From positions 248,001 through 312,000 of the forward strand of contig JAZJZX010000002.1 of NCBI GenBank assembly GCA_040389445.1: a stretch of 64,000 nucleotides of DNA, given 5' to 3'. Position numbers and translations under genes: made by a program. Positions 1-8,461 of this stretch are shown in pieces; position 1 is the first letter of the stretch; every line of letters starts with the position of its first letter. The DNA comes from UBA5189 sp040389445. GTDB lineage: Bacteria > Chloroflexota > Limnocylindria > Limnocylindrales > CSP1-4. A model generated the notes under the pieces. It saw only the letters and a program-made list of their open reading frames with translations, made no database searches and was not told the DNA's origin.

Positions 1-1
1 G

Positions 2-1480
2 CGCCAGAACCTGGGGAACCTCCTCGCGAACTTCCCGGGCTTTGCCGATCAGTCGACGCTCGGCGCCAAGCTCGACGAGACCTTCGACCGGATCGTGTCC
101 CAGGCGTCGAACGGATCGGTCGACTACGCGACCCGGGTCAAGCCACTCCTGGCGGGACCGCTCGTTGCCGCGCTGGGGGCGGACGGCCTGTCCCGGTTGA
201 CCGACGGCGGACGGGGGGTGCGCGGGCTGCTGGTCGCGACCACCGACGGATCGGCTTCATGCGAGGTCGTGTTCGGGTCGACCTCGGCTCTTGAAACGCA
301 CCGCGATGTGCAGATCCGCGCCATCGGCAACGATCTCGCCTGCGCAGTCGATGGTCGCTTCCTTCTGGCCGGCGATGCGGACAGTATCCGCTCGGGCATC
401 GACGCCCACATCGATCGCACGGGTGTCGATACGAATGCCCGGTTCAAGGCGGCATATGAGCGTCTCGATGGTGAGCAGATCGGGCTGGTCTTCGTCGACG
501 GCACGGCGCTGGCCGAGGTCCTCAAGGGCCTCGGACCGTCCGCCGGGTTTGATTCGGCGCTTGCCCCCCACGTCGCGGACTGGATGGTCGTGGGTCTGCG
601 GGTCGTGGACGACGCGATCCAGGTCGAGCTGCAGGCGGCGCCCGTCCCCGAGACGGAGATCAGCGGTTCGGTTCCGACGGATCCGCCGCCGGCCCGAAGT
701 CGATTCGCACCCGTGCTGCCGGCCGACACGTTGGGCTTCGTCGAGGCGCACGGCATGGGCGCAAATCTGCAGCGTGCACTGGGAGTCCTCAAGGCCGACG
801 GGAAGCAGGCCGATCTGGTCGGCCAGATCGAGCAGGCCCTCTCGGCCGTCGGCGGAATCCAGAATGTCGCTTCGTGGATCGAAGACCTGGGTGTGGCCGC
901 GATTCCGGTCGGCGATTCCGTCGGCGGGGTCGTGCTGATCCGGGGGACGGACGCAGCTGCCGTGTCGAGCCGCGTCACCCAGCTCCGCAACCTCCTGATC
1001 CTTGCATCGACGGGCACGGACATCACGGTTCGCGACACGGATCACGATGGTGTCACCATCACCAGGGTCGACCTCGGCGATCTCGAATCGTTGCTGTCCG
1101 GACTCGGCGTGGACCCCGGTGTCACCGGTTCGGGCGCCCGTTTCGCCTTCTCGCTCGCGATGCGGGGCGACGTCCTGCTGGTGGGCGTCGGGGAGGGAGT
1201 CATCGAACGGGTGCTCGACACGACGAGTGGTTCGAGCCTGAGCGCCAGCGCGACCTATCGGCGCGTGATCGAGCTGGCCGGCAGCCCGAACGACGCCGAG
1301 GTCTTCGTGGCGATCGACGGTCTGCTGCGGTGGGTCGAATCCAGCCTCCCATCCGCGCTCGACGGCAACGACTGGACCACGGAGCTCAAGCCGTATGTCG
1401 AGCATTTCGCCGGCTTCGGCGCATCCACACTCACCACCGAGACCGGCGGCAGAAGCCGGCTCGTGATCACCGTCAAGTAA
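2..1480 (+). CDS. DUF3352-like protein, 5' end outside window
   Basis: The frame is already open at the left edge, so the N-terminus and any signal or anchor segment are missing; 492 residues are visible. The first visible stretch (LLANFPGFADQ) and the two similar halves with many small hydrophobic strands fit what I know of DUF3352, a family of unknown function common in Chloroflexota. I see no catalytic motif. A GTG at 95 could serve as a start, but upstream sequence continues in frame with the same composition, so a truncated longer gene is more likely. It ends just before the rpsP hairpin. The family call is moderately sure; the function is unknown. Confidence 0.6.
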   Translation, partial: RQNLGNLLANFPGFADQSTLGAKLDETFDRIVSQASNGSVDYATRVKPLLAGPLVAALGADGLSRLTDGGRGVRGLLVATTDGSASCEVVFGSTSALETHRDVQIRAIGNDLACAVDGRFLLAGDADSIRSGIDAHIDRTGVDTNARFKAAYERLDGEQIGLVFVDGTALAEVLKGLGPSAGFDSALAPHVADWMVVGLRVVDDAIQVELQAAPVPETEISGSVPTDPPPARSRFAPVLPADTLGFVEAHGMGANLQRALGVLKADGKQADLVGQIEQALSAVGGIQNVASWIEDLGVAAIPVGDSVGGVVLIRGTDAAAVSSRVTQLRNLLILASTGTDITVRDTDHDGVTITRVDLGDLESLLSGLGVDPGVTGSGARFAFSLAMRGDVLLVGVGEGVIERVLDTTSGSSLSASATYRRVIELAGSPNDAEVFVAIDGLLRWVESSLPSALDGNDWTTELKPYVEHFAGFGASTLTTETGGRSRLVITVK

Positions 1481-1484
1481 GCTA

Positions 1485-1504
1485 CCGGGCCGGCACTGGC
1501 CCGG
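1485..1504 (+). terminator. hairpin between DUF3352 gene and rpsP
   Basis: A perfect 7-bp inverted repeat, CCGGGCC with GGCCCGG and a six-base loop, starts four bases after the upstream stop codon. No T-run follows, so it may be a weak terminator or an mRNA processing or stability stem rather than a strong stop. Confidence 0.4.
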
Positions 1505-1528
1505 AACGACAGGAGGAACCCGCCCCAT

Positions 1529-1783
1529 ATGGCCGTACGCATTCGACTGACGCGCGTCGGCGCGACGAAGGCACCGACGTACCGCGTCGTCGTTGCCGAT
1601 TCGCGCAGCGCTCGAGACAGCCGCTCGATCGAGACGATCGGGCACTACAACCCCTTGACCGAGCCCGCCGAGATCGTGATCGACGGGGACAAGGCCAGGT
1701 CCTGGCTTGCCAAGGGTGCCCAGCCCTCAGAAACCGTTGCCCGGCTCCTTCGGGTTGCCGGCATCGTGACCGCCGGAAAGTAG
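1529..1783 (+). CDS. rpsP: 30S ribosomal protein S16
   Basis: Small-subunit protein needed for 30S assembly. The 84-residue product has the usual S16 start (MAVRIRLTRVG), the YRVVVADSR strand and the ETIGHYNP turn, and matches the family length. An AGGAGG ribosome binding site ends about 12 bases before the ATG. It heads the rpsP-khpA-rimM-trmD group, a conserved bacterial order that links ribosome assembly with tRNA modification; khpA follows after seven bases. Confidence 0.97.
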   Translation: MAVRIRLTRVGATKAPTYRVVVADSRSARDSRSIETIGHYNPLTEPAEIVIDGDKARSWLAKGAQPSETVARLLRVAGIVTAGK

Positions 1784-1790
1784 GCAGGCG

Positions 1791-2024
1791 ATGGCAGCAC
1801 GCGAACTCGTGGAATACGTCGCAAAGACGCTCGTCGATGATCCGGCTTCCGTCACCGTGACCGAAGTCGAGGACGCCGAAGGAACCGTGATCGAACTGCA
1901 TGTCGCCGAAGAGGACATGGGCAAGGTCATCGGTCGCAACGGCAGCGTCGCGAAGGCGCTTCGTACCCTGTTGAAGGTCACCGCGGCCCGCGACGGCGGA
2001 TCGGTGTCCCTGGAGATCCTCTGA
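1791..2024 (+). CDS. khpA: KH-domain RNA-binding protein KhpA
   Basis: A 77-residue single KH domain. The GXXG loop is seen as GRNG in the segment VIGRNGSVAKALRTLL, followed by the final amphipathic strand. KhpA proteins bind RNA, often with KhpB, and influence cell size and small RNAs in Gram-positive bacteria; that role is family knowledge. The position between rpsP and rimM is the usual one. The stop codon overlaps the proposed rimM start. Confidence 0.93.
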   Translation: MAARELVEYVAKTLVDDPASVTVTEVEDAEGTVIELHVAEEDMGKVIGRNGSVAKALRTLLKVTAARDGGSVSLEIL

Positions 2025-2734
2025 GCGACGCGTCGACGGGCGAGCCGTCGCCCGGAACCCGCCTCGTCGTGGCCCAGGTCCGGGGCCTGCACGGTCTGCA
2101 GGGCGTCGTTCGGGTCGAGATCCTGACCGACCAGCCAGACGCCCGATTTGCGCCGGGCAACGTCCTGCACCGCGAAGGCACGGAGGCTCCGCTGACGATC
2201 GTCGAGTCGGCCGCCGTCGATGACGGCCCAGGCTGGCGGCTGCGATTTGCCGAAATCGGCAGCCGGAACGCGGCTGAATCGCTCCGCGACGTCTATCTGG
2301 AGACCCTCGTGGACCGCGAGGCCGATCTCGAACCCGGCGCCGCTTACTGGCACGAGGTGATCGGCGTGGAGGTCCACGGCCTCGATGGTGAGCTTCTCGG
2401 CACCGTGGCCGACATCTATCGGGTGGCCACGGCCGAGGTGTTCGTGGTCCGGGGCGGACCGGTGGGGGAGTTCGATCTTCCCCTCGTGAAGGACATCATC
2501 AAGGTCTTCGCGCCGGAACGGGGCCAGATCGTCGTCGACGAAGCCGTGCTCGACCTCGCGGCGCCACCCGTTGACGACCCGACGCCACACCGGCCCCGCA
2601 AGCGCCCGCGCTGGTCGCGGCACGGCAAGGGCGGGACCGGAGCGGCTCCGAAGGAACCGGCGTCGGCAGCCGACGCCGGAGTGCCGCCGAGGCGGGCGGC
2701 GGGCCACACGACGCTGGGGCCCGACGCGGACTGA
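2021..2734 (+). CDS. rimM: ribosome maturation factor RimM
   Basis: RimM helps mature the 30S head by binding S19. The N-terminal barrel (VAQVRGLHGLQGVVRVEIL) and the C-terminal PRC barrel (YWHEVIGVEVHGLDGELLGTV) are clear. The usual start codons are poor: GTG at 2069 would remove part of the first strand. CTG at 2021 overlaps the khpA stop as CTGA, has GGAG five bases upstream and restores the N-terminus, so I favour it (237 residues). The C-terminus carries about 60 extra residues rich in P, R and A, probably disordered. The function is sure; the start is uncertain. Confidence 0.88.
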   Translation: MSDASTGEPSPGTRLVVAQVRGLHGLQGVVRVEILTDQPDARFAPGNVLHREGTEAPLTIVESAAVDDGPGWRLRFAEIGSRNAAESLRDVYLETLVDREADLEPGAAYWHEVIGVEVHGLDGELLGTVADIYRVATAEVFVVRGGPVGEFDLPLVKDIIKVFAPERGQIVVDEAVLDLAAPPVDDPTPHRPRKRPRWSRHGKGGTGAAPKEPASAADAGVPPRRAAGHTTLGPDAD

Positions 2735-2736
2735 CC

Positions 2737-3483
2737 GTGCGAATCGACATCGTGACCCTCTTTCCGGCCATGCTCGAGGGCCCGCTCGCGGCCAGCATTC
2801 CGGGCCGGATCCAGGAACAGGGCCTCGTCGAGATCCAGATCCACGACCTTCGGACCTGGGGTCTCGGGCGGCATCGCAGCGTGGACGATGCGCCGTACGG
2901 TGGCGGCGCCGGGATGGTCCTGCGCCCGGAACCCGTCGCCGGCGCGATCGACGCCCTGCGGCGGCCTGGATCGACGGTCATCCTTCTCGATCCCGGAGGG
3001 GAGGTCTTCCGCGAGACCCGCGCCGTCGACCTGGCGAAGCGGGAGCACCTGATCTTCGTCTGCCCCCGCTACGAAGGGGTCGACGACCGGATCCGGGACC
3101 TGGTCGACCTGGAGCTATCGATCGGGGACTACGTGCTGACGGGCGGGGAGCTGCCGGCGCTGGTCATCGTCGACGCCGTGATCCGCCTCCTTCCGGGGGC
3201 CATCGACGCGGCATCGACGGCGGAGGAATCCTTTACGAACGGACTCCTCGAATACCCGCAGTACACCCGGCCGGCGGCGTTCCGCGGCCGCAGCATTCCC
3301 GAGGTCCTGACGAGCGGCAACCACGAAGCCGTCCGTCGCTGGCGTCTCGAGACGGCGCTGCGTCGAACGCTCCAACGCCGTCCGGACCTGCTCGTCGGCC
3401 GAACGGCCAGCGGCGAGGAAACAGCGCTCCTCGCGCGGATCGCCGAGGGGACCGTGGTGGACCGGGAGGCTTCGGGCGGCTGA
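2737..3483 (+). CDS. trmD: tRNA (guanine37-N1)-methyltransferase
   Basis: SPOUT-class enzyme that methylates G37 next to the anticodon using S-adenosylmethionine and prevents frameshifting. Seen motifs: N-terminal RIDIVTLFPAML, DDAPYGGGAGMV, the trefoil-knot segment YEGVDDRI, and SIGDYVLTGGELPA, which includes the SAM-binding loop. Length 248 is typical. The GTG start lies two bases after the rimM stop, so translation is probably coupled. The C-terminal region (NHEAVRRWRLETALRRT) is also canonical. Confidence 0.97.
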   Translation: MRIDIVTLFPAMLEGPLAASIPGRIQEQGLVEIQIHDLRTWGLGRHRSVDDAPYGGGAGMVLRPEPVAGAIDALRRPGSTVILLDPGGEVFRETRAVDLAKREHLIFVCPRYEGVDDRIRDLVDLELSIGDYVLTGGELPALVIVDAVIRLLPGAIDAASTAEESFTNGLLEYPQYTRPAAFRGRSIPEVLTSGNHEAVRRWRLETALRRTLQRRPDLLVGRTASGEETALLARIAEGTVVDREASGG

Positions 3484-3498
3484 CCGACGCGGAACCCG

Positions 3499-3507
3499 TG
3501 CTATACT
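3499..3507 (+). promoter_or_regulatory. extended -10 promoter before rplS
   Basis: TGC directly followed by TATACT makes an extended -10 element. CTGACC at 3480-3485, 16 bases upstream of the hexamer, can serve as a modest -35. The same word with nearly the same flank (TGCTATACTCC) recurs before rpsB, nusA and asd. Confidence 0.6.
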
Positions 3508-3586
3508 CCGCCGCCGGTCGCAACCGACCACCGCATCGATGCGCATCCCGCAGCCCCGGCTGCCCACACGACCAGGAATCGCCACC

Positions 3587-3937
3587 GTGAACGTGCTCGA
3601 CGAGATCGTCGCCGAACAGATCCGAACCGACCTCCCGGTCCTCGCCAGCGGCGATACCGTTCGCGTGTTCGCCCGCGTCGTCGAGGGGGGCAAGGAGCGT
3701 GTCCAGGTCTTCGAGGGGACGCTCATGCGACTCCGGGGCGGCGGGATCACCCGATCGATCACCGTCCGCAAGCTCGCGAGCGGGGTTGGGGTGGAGCGGA
3801 CGTTCAAGATCAACAGCCCGCGGATCGAGAAGATCGAGGTCGTTCGCCACGGGCAGGTCCGGCGCGCCCAGCTCTACTTCCTTCGGAATCGCGTCGGCAA
3901 GGCCGCAACCCTTCGCGAGCGCCGAACGAACGCCTGA
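3587..3937 (+). CDS. rplS: 50S ribosomal protein L19
   Basis: L19 sits at the 30S-50S interface. I start at GTG 3587 because the family begins MNVLDEI, an AGGA site lies about ten bases upstream, and the product (116 residues) then has the normal length; the in-frame ATG at 3539 would add 16 atypical residues. Family landmarks are GDTVRVFARVVEG, QVFEGTLM, GVGVERTFKINSPRIEKIEVVRHG and the C-terminal LYFLRNRVGKAATLRERR. It is transcribed from its own promoter after trmD. Confidence 0.96.
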   Translation: MNVLDEIVAEQIRTDLPVLASGDTVRVFARVVEGGKERVQVFEGTLMRLRGGGITRSITVRKLASGVGVERTFKINSPRIEKIEVVRHGQVRRAQLYFLRNRVGKAATLRERRTNA

Positions 3938-3972
3938 CCGGCGGCCGACGGGCCGCGCCGTCGATCCCGGAC

Positions 3973-3995
3973 GACCCCGTCCATGCGACGGGGTC
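3973..3995 (+). terminator. terminator-like hairpin after rplS
   Basis: A 9-bp perfect stem, GACCCCGTC with GACGGGGTC around a CATGC loop, is followed by CTTCC. The U-tract is poor, but the position after rplS and before the separately promoted rnhB suits a terminator. Confidence 0.6.
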
Positions 3996-4028
3996 CTTCC
4001 ATGTCCGACACCCGCCGTCGGCTCGGCG

Positions 4029-4034
4029 TAGGCT
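4029..4034 (+). promoter_or_regulatory. TAGGCT -10 box, leaderless rnhB
   Basis: TAGGCT lies seven bases before the GTG start of rnhB and there is no ribosome binding site, so transcription would start at or next to the initiation codon. Confidence 0.45.
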
Positions 4035-4041
4035 TGCCCTC

Positions 4042-4839
4042 GTGCCAACCGACCCGACGCTCGCGATCGAACGGCCCCTCTGGAAGGCCGGCCTGCGGCG
4101 CATCGCCGGTGTGGATGAGGTCGGCGTGGCACCCACCTGCGGAGCCGTGGTCGCGGCGGCGGTGATCATCCGCCCGAACAGTCGACGGATTCCGGGCGTG
4201 CGTGATTCAAAGACCCTGTCCGCCGCGCAGCGGGAACGACTGGCCCCCGAGATCCGTCGGCGGGCGGTGGCAGTGGGAGTGGGCGCCGCGTCGGTTGCCG
4301 AGATCGATCGGTTGAACATCTACCATGCCACCCATCTCGCGATGCGGCGGGCGATCACGCGGCTCGGCGGTCACGACCACGTCCTCGTCGACGGCAACCG
4401 GATAGCCGGGTTCGAGGCGCATGTGGGTCCGTATACCGCGATCGTCGACGGTGACGCCCGGTCGTACTCGATCGCCTGCGCCTCGGTCGTGGCAAAGGTC
4501 GTCCGCGACAGGATGATGGCCCTCCTGGCTGCGCGGTACCCCGGCTACGGCTGGGAACGCAACCAGGGTTATGCCACGCTTGAGCATCGCGAGGCGATCC
4601 GACGGCAGGGTCTCACGCCGTTGCATCGACGCAGCTTCCTCGCGCTGCAACGGACGCTCGCCGGGGACCAGCTGGCGATGGACCTCGTGGGCCAGGGCCT
4701 CCACGGCCCGCGGGCCCGCCCGCCGGTCCCCGTCATGGCGTCTCCGGACCGGCCCGACGTCCGCGATCTGGTGGCCGATCTTGTCGAGGCCATCGACCTC
4801 GGGCTGCCGGACGAAGGGGATGAAGTCGTCGTCGGCTGA
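4042..4839 (+). CDS. rnhB: ribonuclease HII with altered GRG loop
   Basis: RNase HII cuts 5' of ribonucleotides embedded in DNA. The acidic catalytic residues are present: GVDE near residue 25, LVDGN near 115, and the AGS-like block ASVVAKVVRDR with its aspartate. The loop that is normally GRGPLAGP reads GVAPTCGA, so the Gly-Arg-Gly motif that recognises the RNA-DNA junction is absent. The protein is 265 residues, longer than usual through a C-terminal acidic tail. It is probably still a nuclease, but substrate choice may differ. The GTG start is supported by the leaderless -10 box. Confidence 0.88.
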   Translation: MPTDPTLAIERPLWKAGLRRIAGVDEVGVAPTCGAVVAAAVIIRPNSRRIPGVRDSKTLSAAQRERLAPEIRRRAVAVGVGAASVAEIDRLNIYHATHLAMRRAITRLGGHDHVLVDGNRIAGFEAHVGPYTAIVDGDARSYSIACASVVAKVVRDRMMALLAARYPGYGWERNQGYATLEHREAIRRQGLTPLHRRSFLALQRTLAGDQLAMDLVGQGLHGPRARPPVPVMASPDRPDVRDLVADLVEAIDLGLPDEGDEVVVG

Positions 4840-4936
4840 GGCACGATCGGGATCACGGGGCGGGATCTGATGGCGGGCGCCGTCCGGTGCAGGGCCAGAT
4901 AAGCGATAGTGCATTGACGTCTGCGATCCTCCGTCG

Positions 4937-5329
4937 ATGCGGACTGAGGCGCAACGGATCGGGGACGCGGCCGAACAGCTGGTCGTGGACCGGCTGGAGG
5001 CCGCCGGTTGGCGGATCCTCGGCAGGCAGGTCCGGGTCGGGAGGGCGGAACTGGATATCGTCGCTCTCGACCTCGCCGCACCGATCCGGCTGGTCATCGT
5101 GGAAGTCAGGGCCCGAGCGAGCCGGGAGTTCGGCGCGCCGGAGGAAACCGTGGACGCCCGGAAGCGCATCCGGCTCCGCCGCGCCGCGCAGGCGCTTCGT
5201 GCCCGAGGGGTCCTCGCCGACGGTACGAGCGTCCCGCCGCTGCCGCTGCGGCTGGACCTGGTGGTCGTCGAGCCGCCGGCCCGCCCCGGCGGGGCCGCCC
5301 GCATTCGACATCATGTGGCAGCCATCTAG
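4937..5329 (+). CDS. UPF0102 (YraN) family nuclease-like protein
   Basis: A 130-residue restriction-endonuclease-like fold. The N-terminal helix (RIGDAAEQLVVDRLEAAGW) and the PD-(D/E)XK-like block AELDIVALD...LVIVEVRAR match the UPF0102/YraN family, although the usual EVK lysine is replaced (EVRAR). The family commonly sits next to rnhB, as here; its biological role is unsettled. A weak GATAGT box lies at 4908-4913 and no strong ribosome binding site is visible before the ATG. Confidence 0.85.
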   Translation: MRTEAQRIGDAAEQLVVDRLEAAGWRILGRQVRVGRAELDIVALDLAAPIRLVIVEVRARASREFGAPEETVDARKRIRLRRAAQALRARGVLADGTSVPPLPLRLDLVVVEPPARPGGAARIRHHVAAI

Positions 5330-5354
5330 GGTCGGAGGTTCAGGGCGGACCCTG

Positions 5355-5363
5355 TGCTACACT
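5355..5363 (+). promoter_or_regulatory. extended -10 promoter before rpsB
   Basis: TGC plus TACACT followed by CCGGCCCG repeats the promoter word seen before rplS and nusA. No good -35 is visible, which an extended -10 can tolerate. It would give a leader of about 165 bases. Confidence 0.55.
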
Positions 5364-5369
5364 CCGGCC

Positions 5370-5536
5370 CGCCGCGGACCGTCTGCGGCTCCCATGCCCG
5401 TCGCCATCCGGTGGCGGAGCTCACACGCGGATCGTTCCGACCGGGACGGTGCCGAGCAGGCTCGCTGAGGCGAGGCTGAGCGGCCCCCGGCCACGGGATC
5501 CGCGGCGGATACAACCGGATCAGGAGGTCGCAACCC
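5370..5536 (+). promoter_or_regulatory. structured 5' leader of rpsB
   Basis: This non-coding leader contains a nested hairpin: GCTCC (5388-5392) can pair with GGAGC (5416-5420), enclosing a CGCCA/TGGCG stem. It ends with an AGGAGGT ribosome binding site at 5521-5527. Ribosomal protein S2 controls its own mRNA in other bacteria, so this may be an autoregulatory leader; that role is inferred from position only. Confidence 0.4.
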
Positions 5537-6481
5537 GTGCCGTCCGTTTCAATGCGGCAGCTGCTCGAAGCCGGTGTCCACTTCGGGCACCAGACGCGCC
5601 GCTGGAACCCCAAGATGCGCCCGTTCATTTTCGCGGAGCGCAACGGGATTCATATCATCGACCTGGCTCAGACTGCCAAGCGTCTCGAGGTCGCCCTCGA
5701 TTTCGTGCGCGAGACCGTCGCCCGTGGGGAGCCCGTCCTGTTCATCGGGACCAAGAAGCAGGCCCAGGAGCCGGTTGCCGAAGAGGCCACCCGGGCGGGG
5801 ATGCCCTACATCAACAGGCGCTGGCTCGGCGGCATGCTCACCAACTTCACGACGATCAAGAAGCGGATCGGCCTGCTCGAGCAACTCGAGGCCCGGCAGC
5901 TGGCCGGCGAGTTCGAGCGCCTTCCCAAGAAGGAGGCCGCGAAGCTCACCGAGGAGCTGACCAAGCTGAACGCAACCCTCGGCGGCATTCGCAAGATGAA
6001 GCGCCTGCCGGGTGCCGTCTTCATCGTTGACCCGCATCGGGAGCGCATCGCCGTCACCGAGGCCAACAAGCTCGAACTGCCCGTTGTCGGCACCGGAGAC
6101 ACGAATGTGGACCCGGATGAGATCGACTACATCATCCCGGCCAACGACGACGCGATCCGGGCAATCCGCCTGCTGTGCTCGCTCGTCGCGGACGCCGCGA
6201 TCGAGGGTGCCCAGGAGCGCGCATCCCGCGCGACGACGGAACCTGAACCGGAACCGATGAGCGTCGAACCGGAATACGACGACGTCGGTGCGAGCGACGC
6301 GCTCGTCGCCGCCCTCGCCGGCGGTGCGGCGCTCAGCTTTGCGCCCGACGACGATGACGACCTCCTGCCCGGCACACCGGTCGTGCCGGTCGTCGAGGAA
6401 GCCACAGCCACCCCCGAGGAGATCGCCGCCGAGCTGGCTCGGGAGGCTGCGGAGCGCGCCGCCACCGAAACGGTCGGCTGA
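5537..6481 (+). CDS. rpsB: 30S ribosomal protein S2 with acidic tail
   Basis: S2 joins the 30S head late and recruits S1 in many bacteria. The family core is unmistakable: MRQLLEAGVHFGHQTRRWNPKM, FIGTKKQA, NRRWLGGMLTNF, and the DTNVDPDEIDYIIPANDDA block. The core ends near residue 230; about 80 further residues, rich in E, D, A and P, form a tail not present in short S2 proteins. The GTG start has AGGAGGT eight bases upstream. It begins the rpsB-tsf-pyrH-frr run typical of bacteria. Confidence 0.97.
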   Translation: MPSVSMRQLLEAGVHFGHQTRRWNPKMRPFIFAERNGIHIIDLAQTAKRLEVALDFVRETVARGEPVLFIGTKKQAQEPVAEEATRAGMPYINRRWLGGMLTNFTTIKKRIGLLEQLEARQLAGEFERLPKKEAAKLTEELTKLNATLGGIRKMKRLPGAVFIVDPHRERIAVTEANKLELPVVGTGDTNVDPDEIDYIIPANDDAIRAIRLLCSLVADAAIEGAQERASRATTEPEPEPMSVEPEYDDVGASDALVAALAGGAALSFAPDDDDDLLPGTPVVPVVEEATATPEEIAAELAREAAERAATETVG

Positions 6482-6506
6482 ACCCACCAATCGCGACCAT
6501 CCATCG

Positions 6507-6526
6507 CGGCGCGCCCGGGCGTGCCG
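6507..6526 (+). terminator. hairpin between rpsB and tsf
   Basis: CGGCGCGC can pair with GCGTGCCG (8 bp, one G-T) around CCGG. No T-run follows, so this is more likely an attenuating or mRNA-stability stem that tunes rpsB against tsf than a full terminator. Confidence 0.35.
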
Positions 6527-6552
6527 CCACGAAACAGGAGCATCGAACGAGC

Positions 6553-7148
<596 letters not shown>

Positions 7149-7152
<4 letters not shown>

Positions 7153-7907
7153 CCGCTGCACCCGACGGCGCGCCCGCTCGCTATCGCCGGATCCTGCTGA
7201 AGCTCTCCGGGGAGGCTCTCCTCGGCGATCGGAGTTACGGCGTCGATCCGGCCGTCTGCGCATTCATCGCCAGCCAGGTGGCCCGGGTGCACGCCACCGG
7301 CGTCGAGGTCGGCATCGTGGTCGGGGGCGGGAACATCTTCCGGGGCATGGCGGCCTCGGCGAGCGGCATGGATCGTGCGACGGGTGACTACATCGGCATG
7401 CTGGCGACCGTCATGAACGGCCTGGCGTTGCAGGATGCACTCGAACGGGCCGGGATCCCGAACCGCGTCCTGAGCGCCATCGCGATGAATGAGATCGCGG
7501 AGCCGTACATCCGACGGCGTGCAGTACGCCACCTGGAAAAGGGCCGCGTCGCCATCTTCGTGGCCGGGACGGGCAACCCCTACTTCACCACGGATACGGC
7601 GGCGGCCCTGCGGGCGGTCGAGATCGGGGCCGAGGTGCTCCTCAAGGCCACCAAGGTCGATGGCGTCTACGATGCAGATCCGATGAAACACCCGAACGCC
7701 CGGCGCTACGACAAGCTCGCCTACTCGGACCTCCTCCGCGACCAGTTGAAGGTCATGGACGCCGCTGCCGTTGCGCTGTGCATGGAGAATGATCTCCCGA
7801 TCATCGTGTTCGACCTGAACAAGCCGGACAATATCGCCCGGGTCGCCATGGGCGAGCGAGTGGGCACGCGCATTGCCGCCGAAGTCTCGGGAGCAGTCCA
7901 AGGATGA
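7149..7907 (+). CDS. pyrH: UMP kinase
   Basis: Phosphorylates UMP to UDP, the committed step to UTP and CTP. This is the amino-acid-kinase fold: RILLKLSGEAL near residue 15, VVGGGNIFRG, the UMP pocket MDRATGDYIGMLATVMN, and LLKATKVDGVYDADP. The GTG start overlaps the tsf stop and gives 252 residues, close to the usual 240. It sits between tsf and frr as in most bacteria. Confidence 0.97.
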
Positions 7908-8461
7908 GCAACGAGATCGTCACGAGCGCCGACCAGCGCATGGGGCGGGCCATCGAGGCGATGGAGCGCGATTTCCAGGGGCTCCGTACCGGACGTGCCT
8001 CCACGAGCCTCGTCGAGCGCATGCACGTGGACTACTACGGGACGGAAACCCCCCTCAATCAACTTGCGGGCATCAGCGTTCCGGAAGCGCATCAGATCGT
8101 CATCCAGCCTTGGGACCGAAGCGTCCTCGGCGCGATCGAGAAGGCGATTCTGAAGAGCGACATCGGGCTCATGCCCAACGTTGACGGGACCGTGGTCCGG
8201 CTGAACATCCCGCCCCTGACCGAGGAGCGACGACGCGACATCGTCAAGGTCGTCCATCGGCGCATGGAAGAGGCCAAGGTCGAGATCCGCAACGTCCGAC
8301 GTGATGCCGCTGACCAGCTCAAGAAGCTGGAGCGGGACGGCGAGGTCGGTTCGGATGATGCCCATCGCTTCCTCGATGCGATCCAGAAGACAACGGACGG
8401 GTACATCGGTGAAGTCGATCGCGTCGGCGCCGCCAAGGAACAGGAGGTCCTGGAGGTCTAG
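7904..8461 (+). CDS. frr: ribosome recycling factor
   Basis: Works with EF-G to split post-termination ribosomes. The 185-residue protein has the standard three-helix bundle sequence: LRTGRASTSLVERMHVDYYG, ETPLNQLAGISVPE, the hinge NIPPLTEERRRDIVK, and the C-terminal helix ending in VDRVGAAKEQEVLEV. It starts in an ATGA overlap with pyrH, and its stop overlaps the uppS GTG. Confidence 0.97.
   Translation: MSNEIVTSADQRMGRAIEAMERDFQGLRTGRASTSLVERMHVDYYGTETPLNQLAGISVPEAHQIVIQPWDRSVLGAIEKAILKSDIGLMPNVDGTVVRLNIPPLTEERRRDIVKVVHRRMEEAKVEIRNVRRDAADQLKKLERDGEVGSDDAHRFLDAIQKTTDGYIGEVDRVGAAKEQEVLEV

Noticed and set aside
4900..4920. GATAGTGCATTGACG before yraN, similar to CATAGTGCATTG before rpsO
   Set aside because: Shared 11-mer is interesting, but only two copies exist and spacing to the genes differs; not enough to call a regulatory site.
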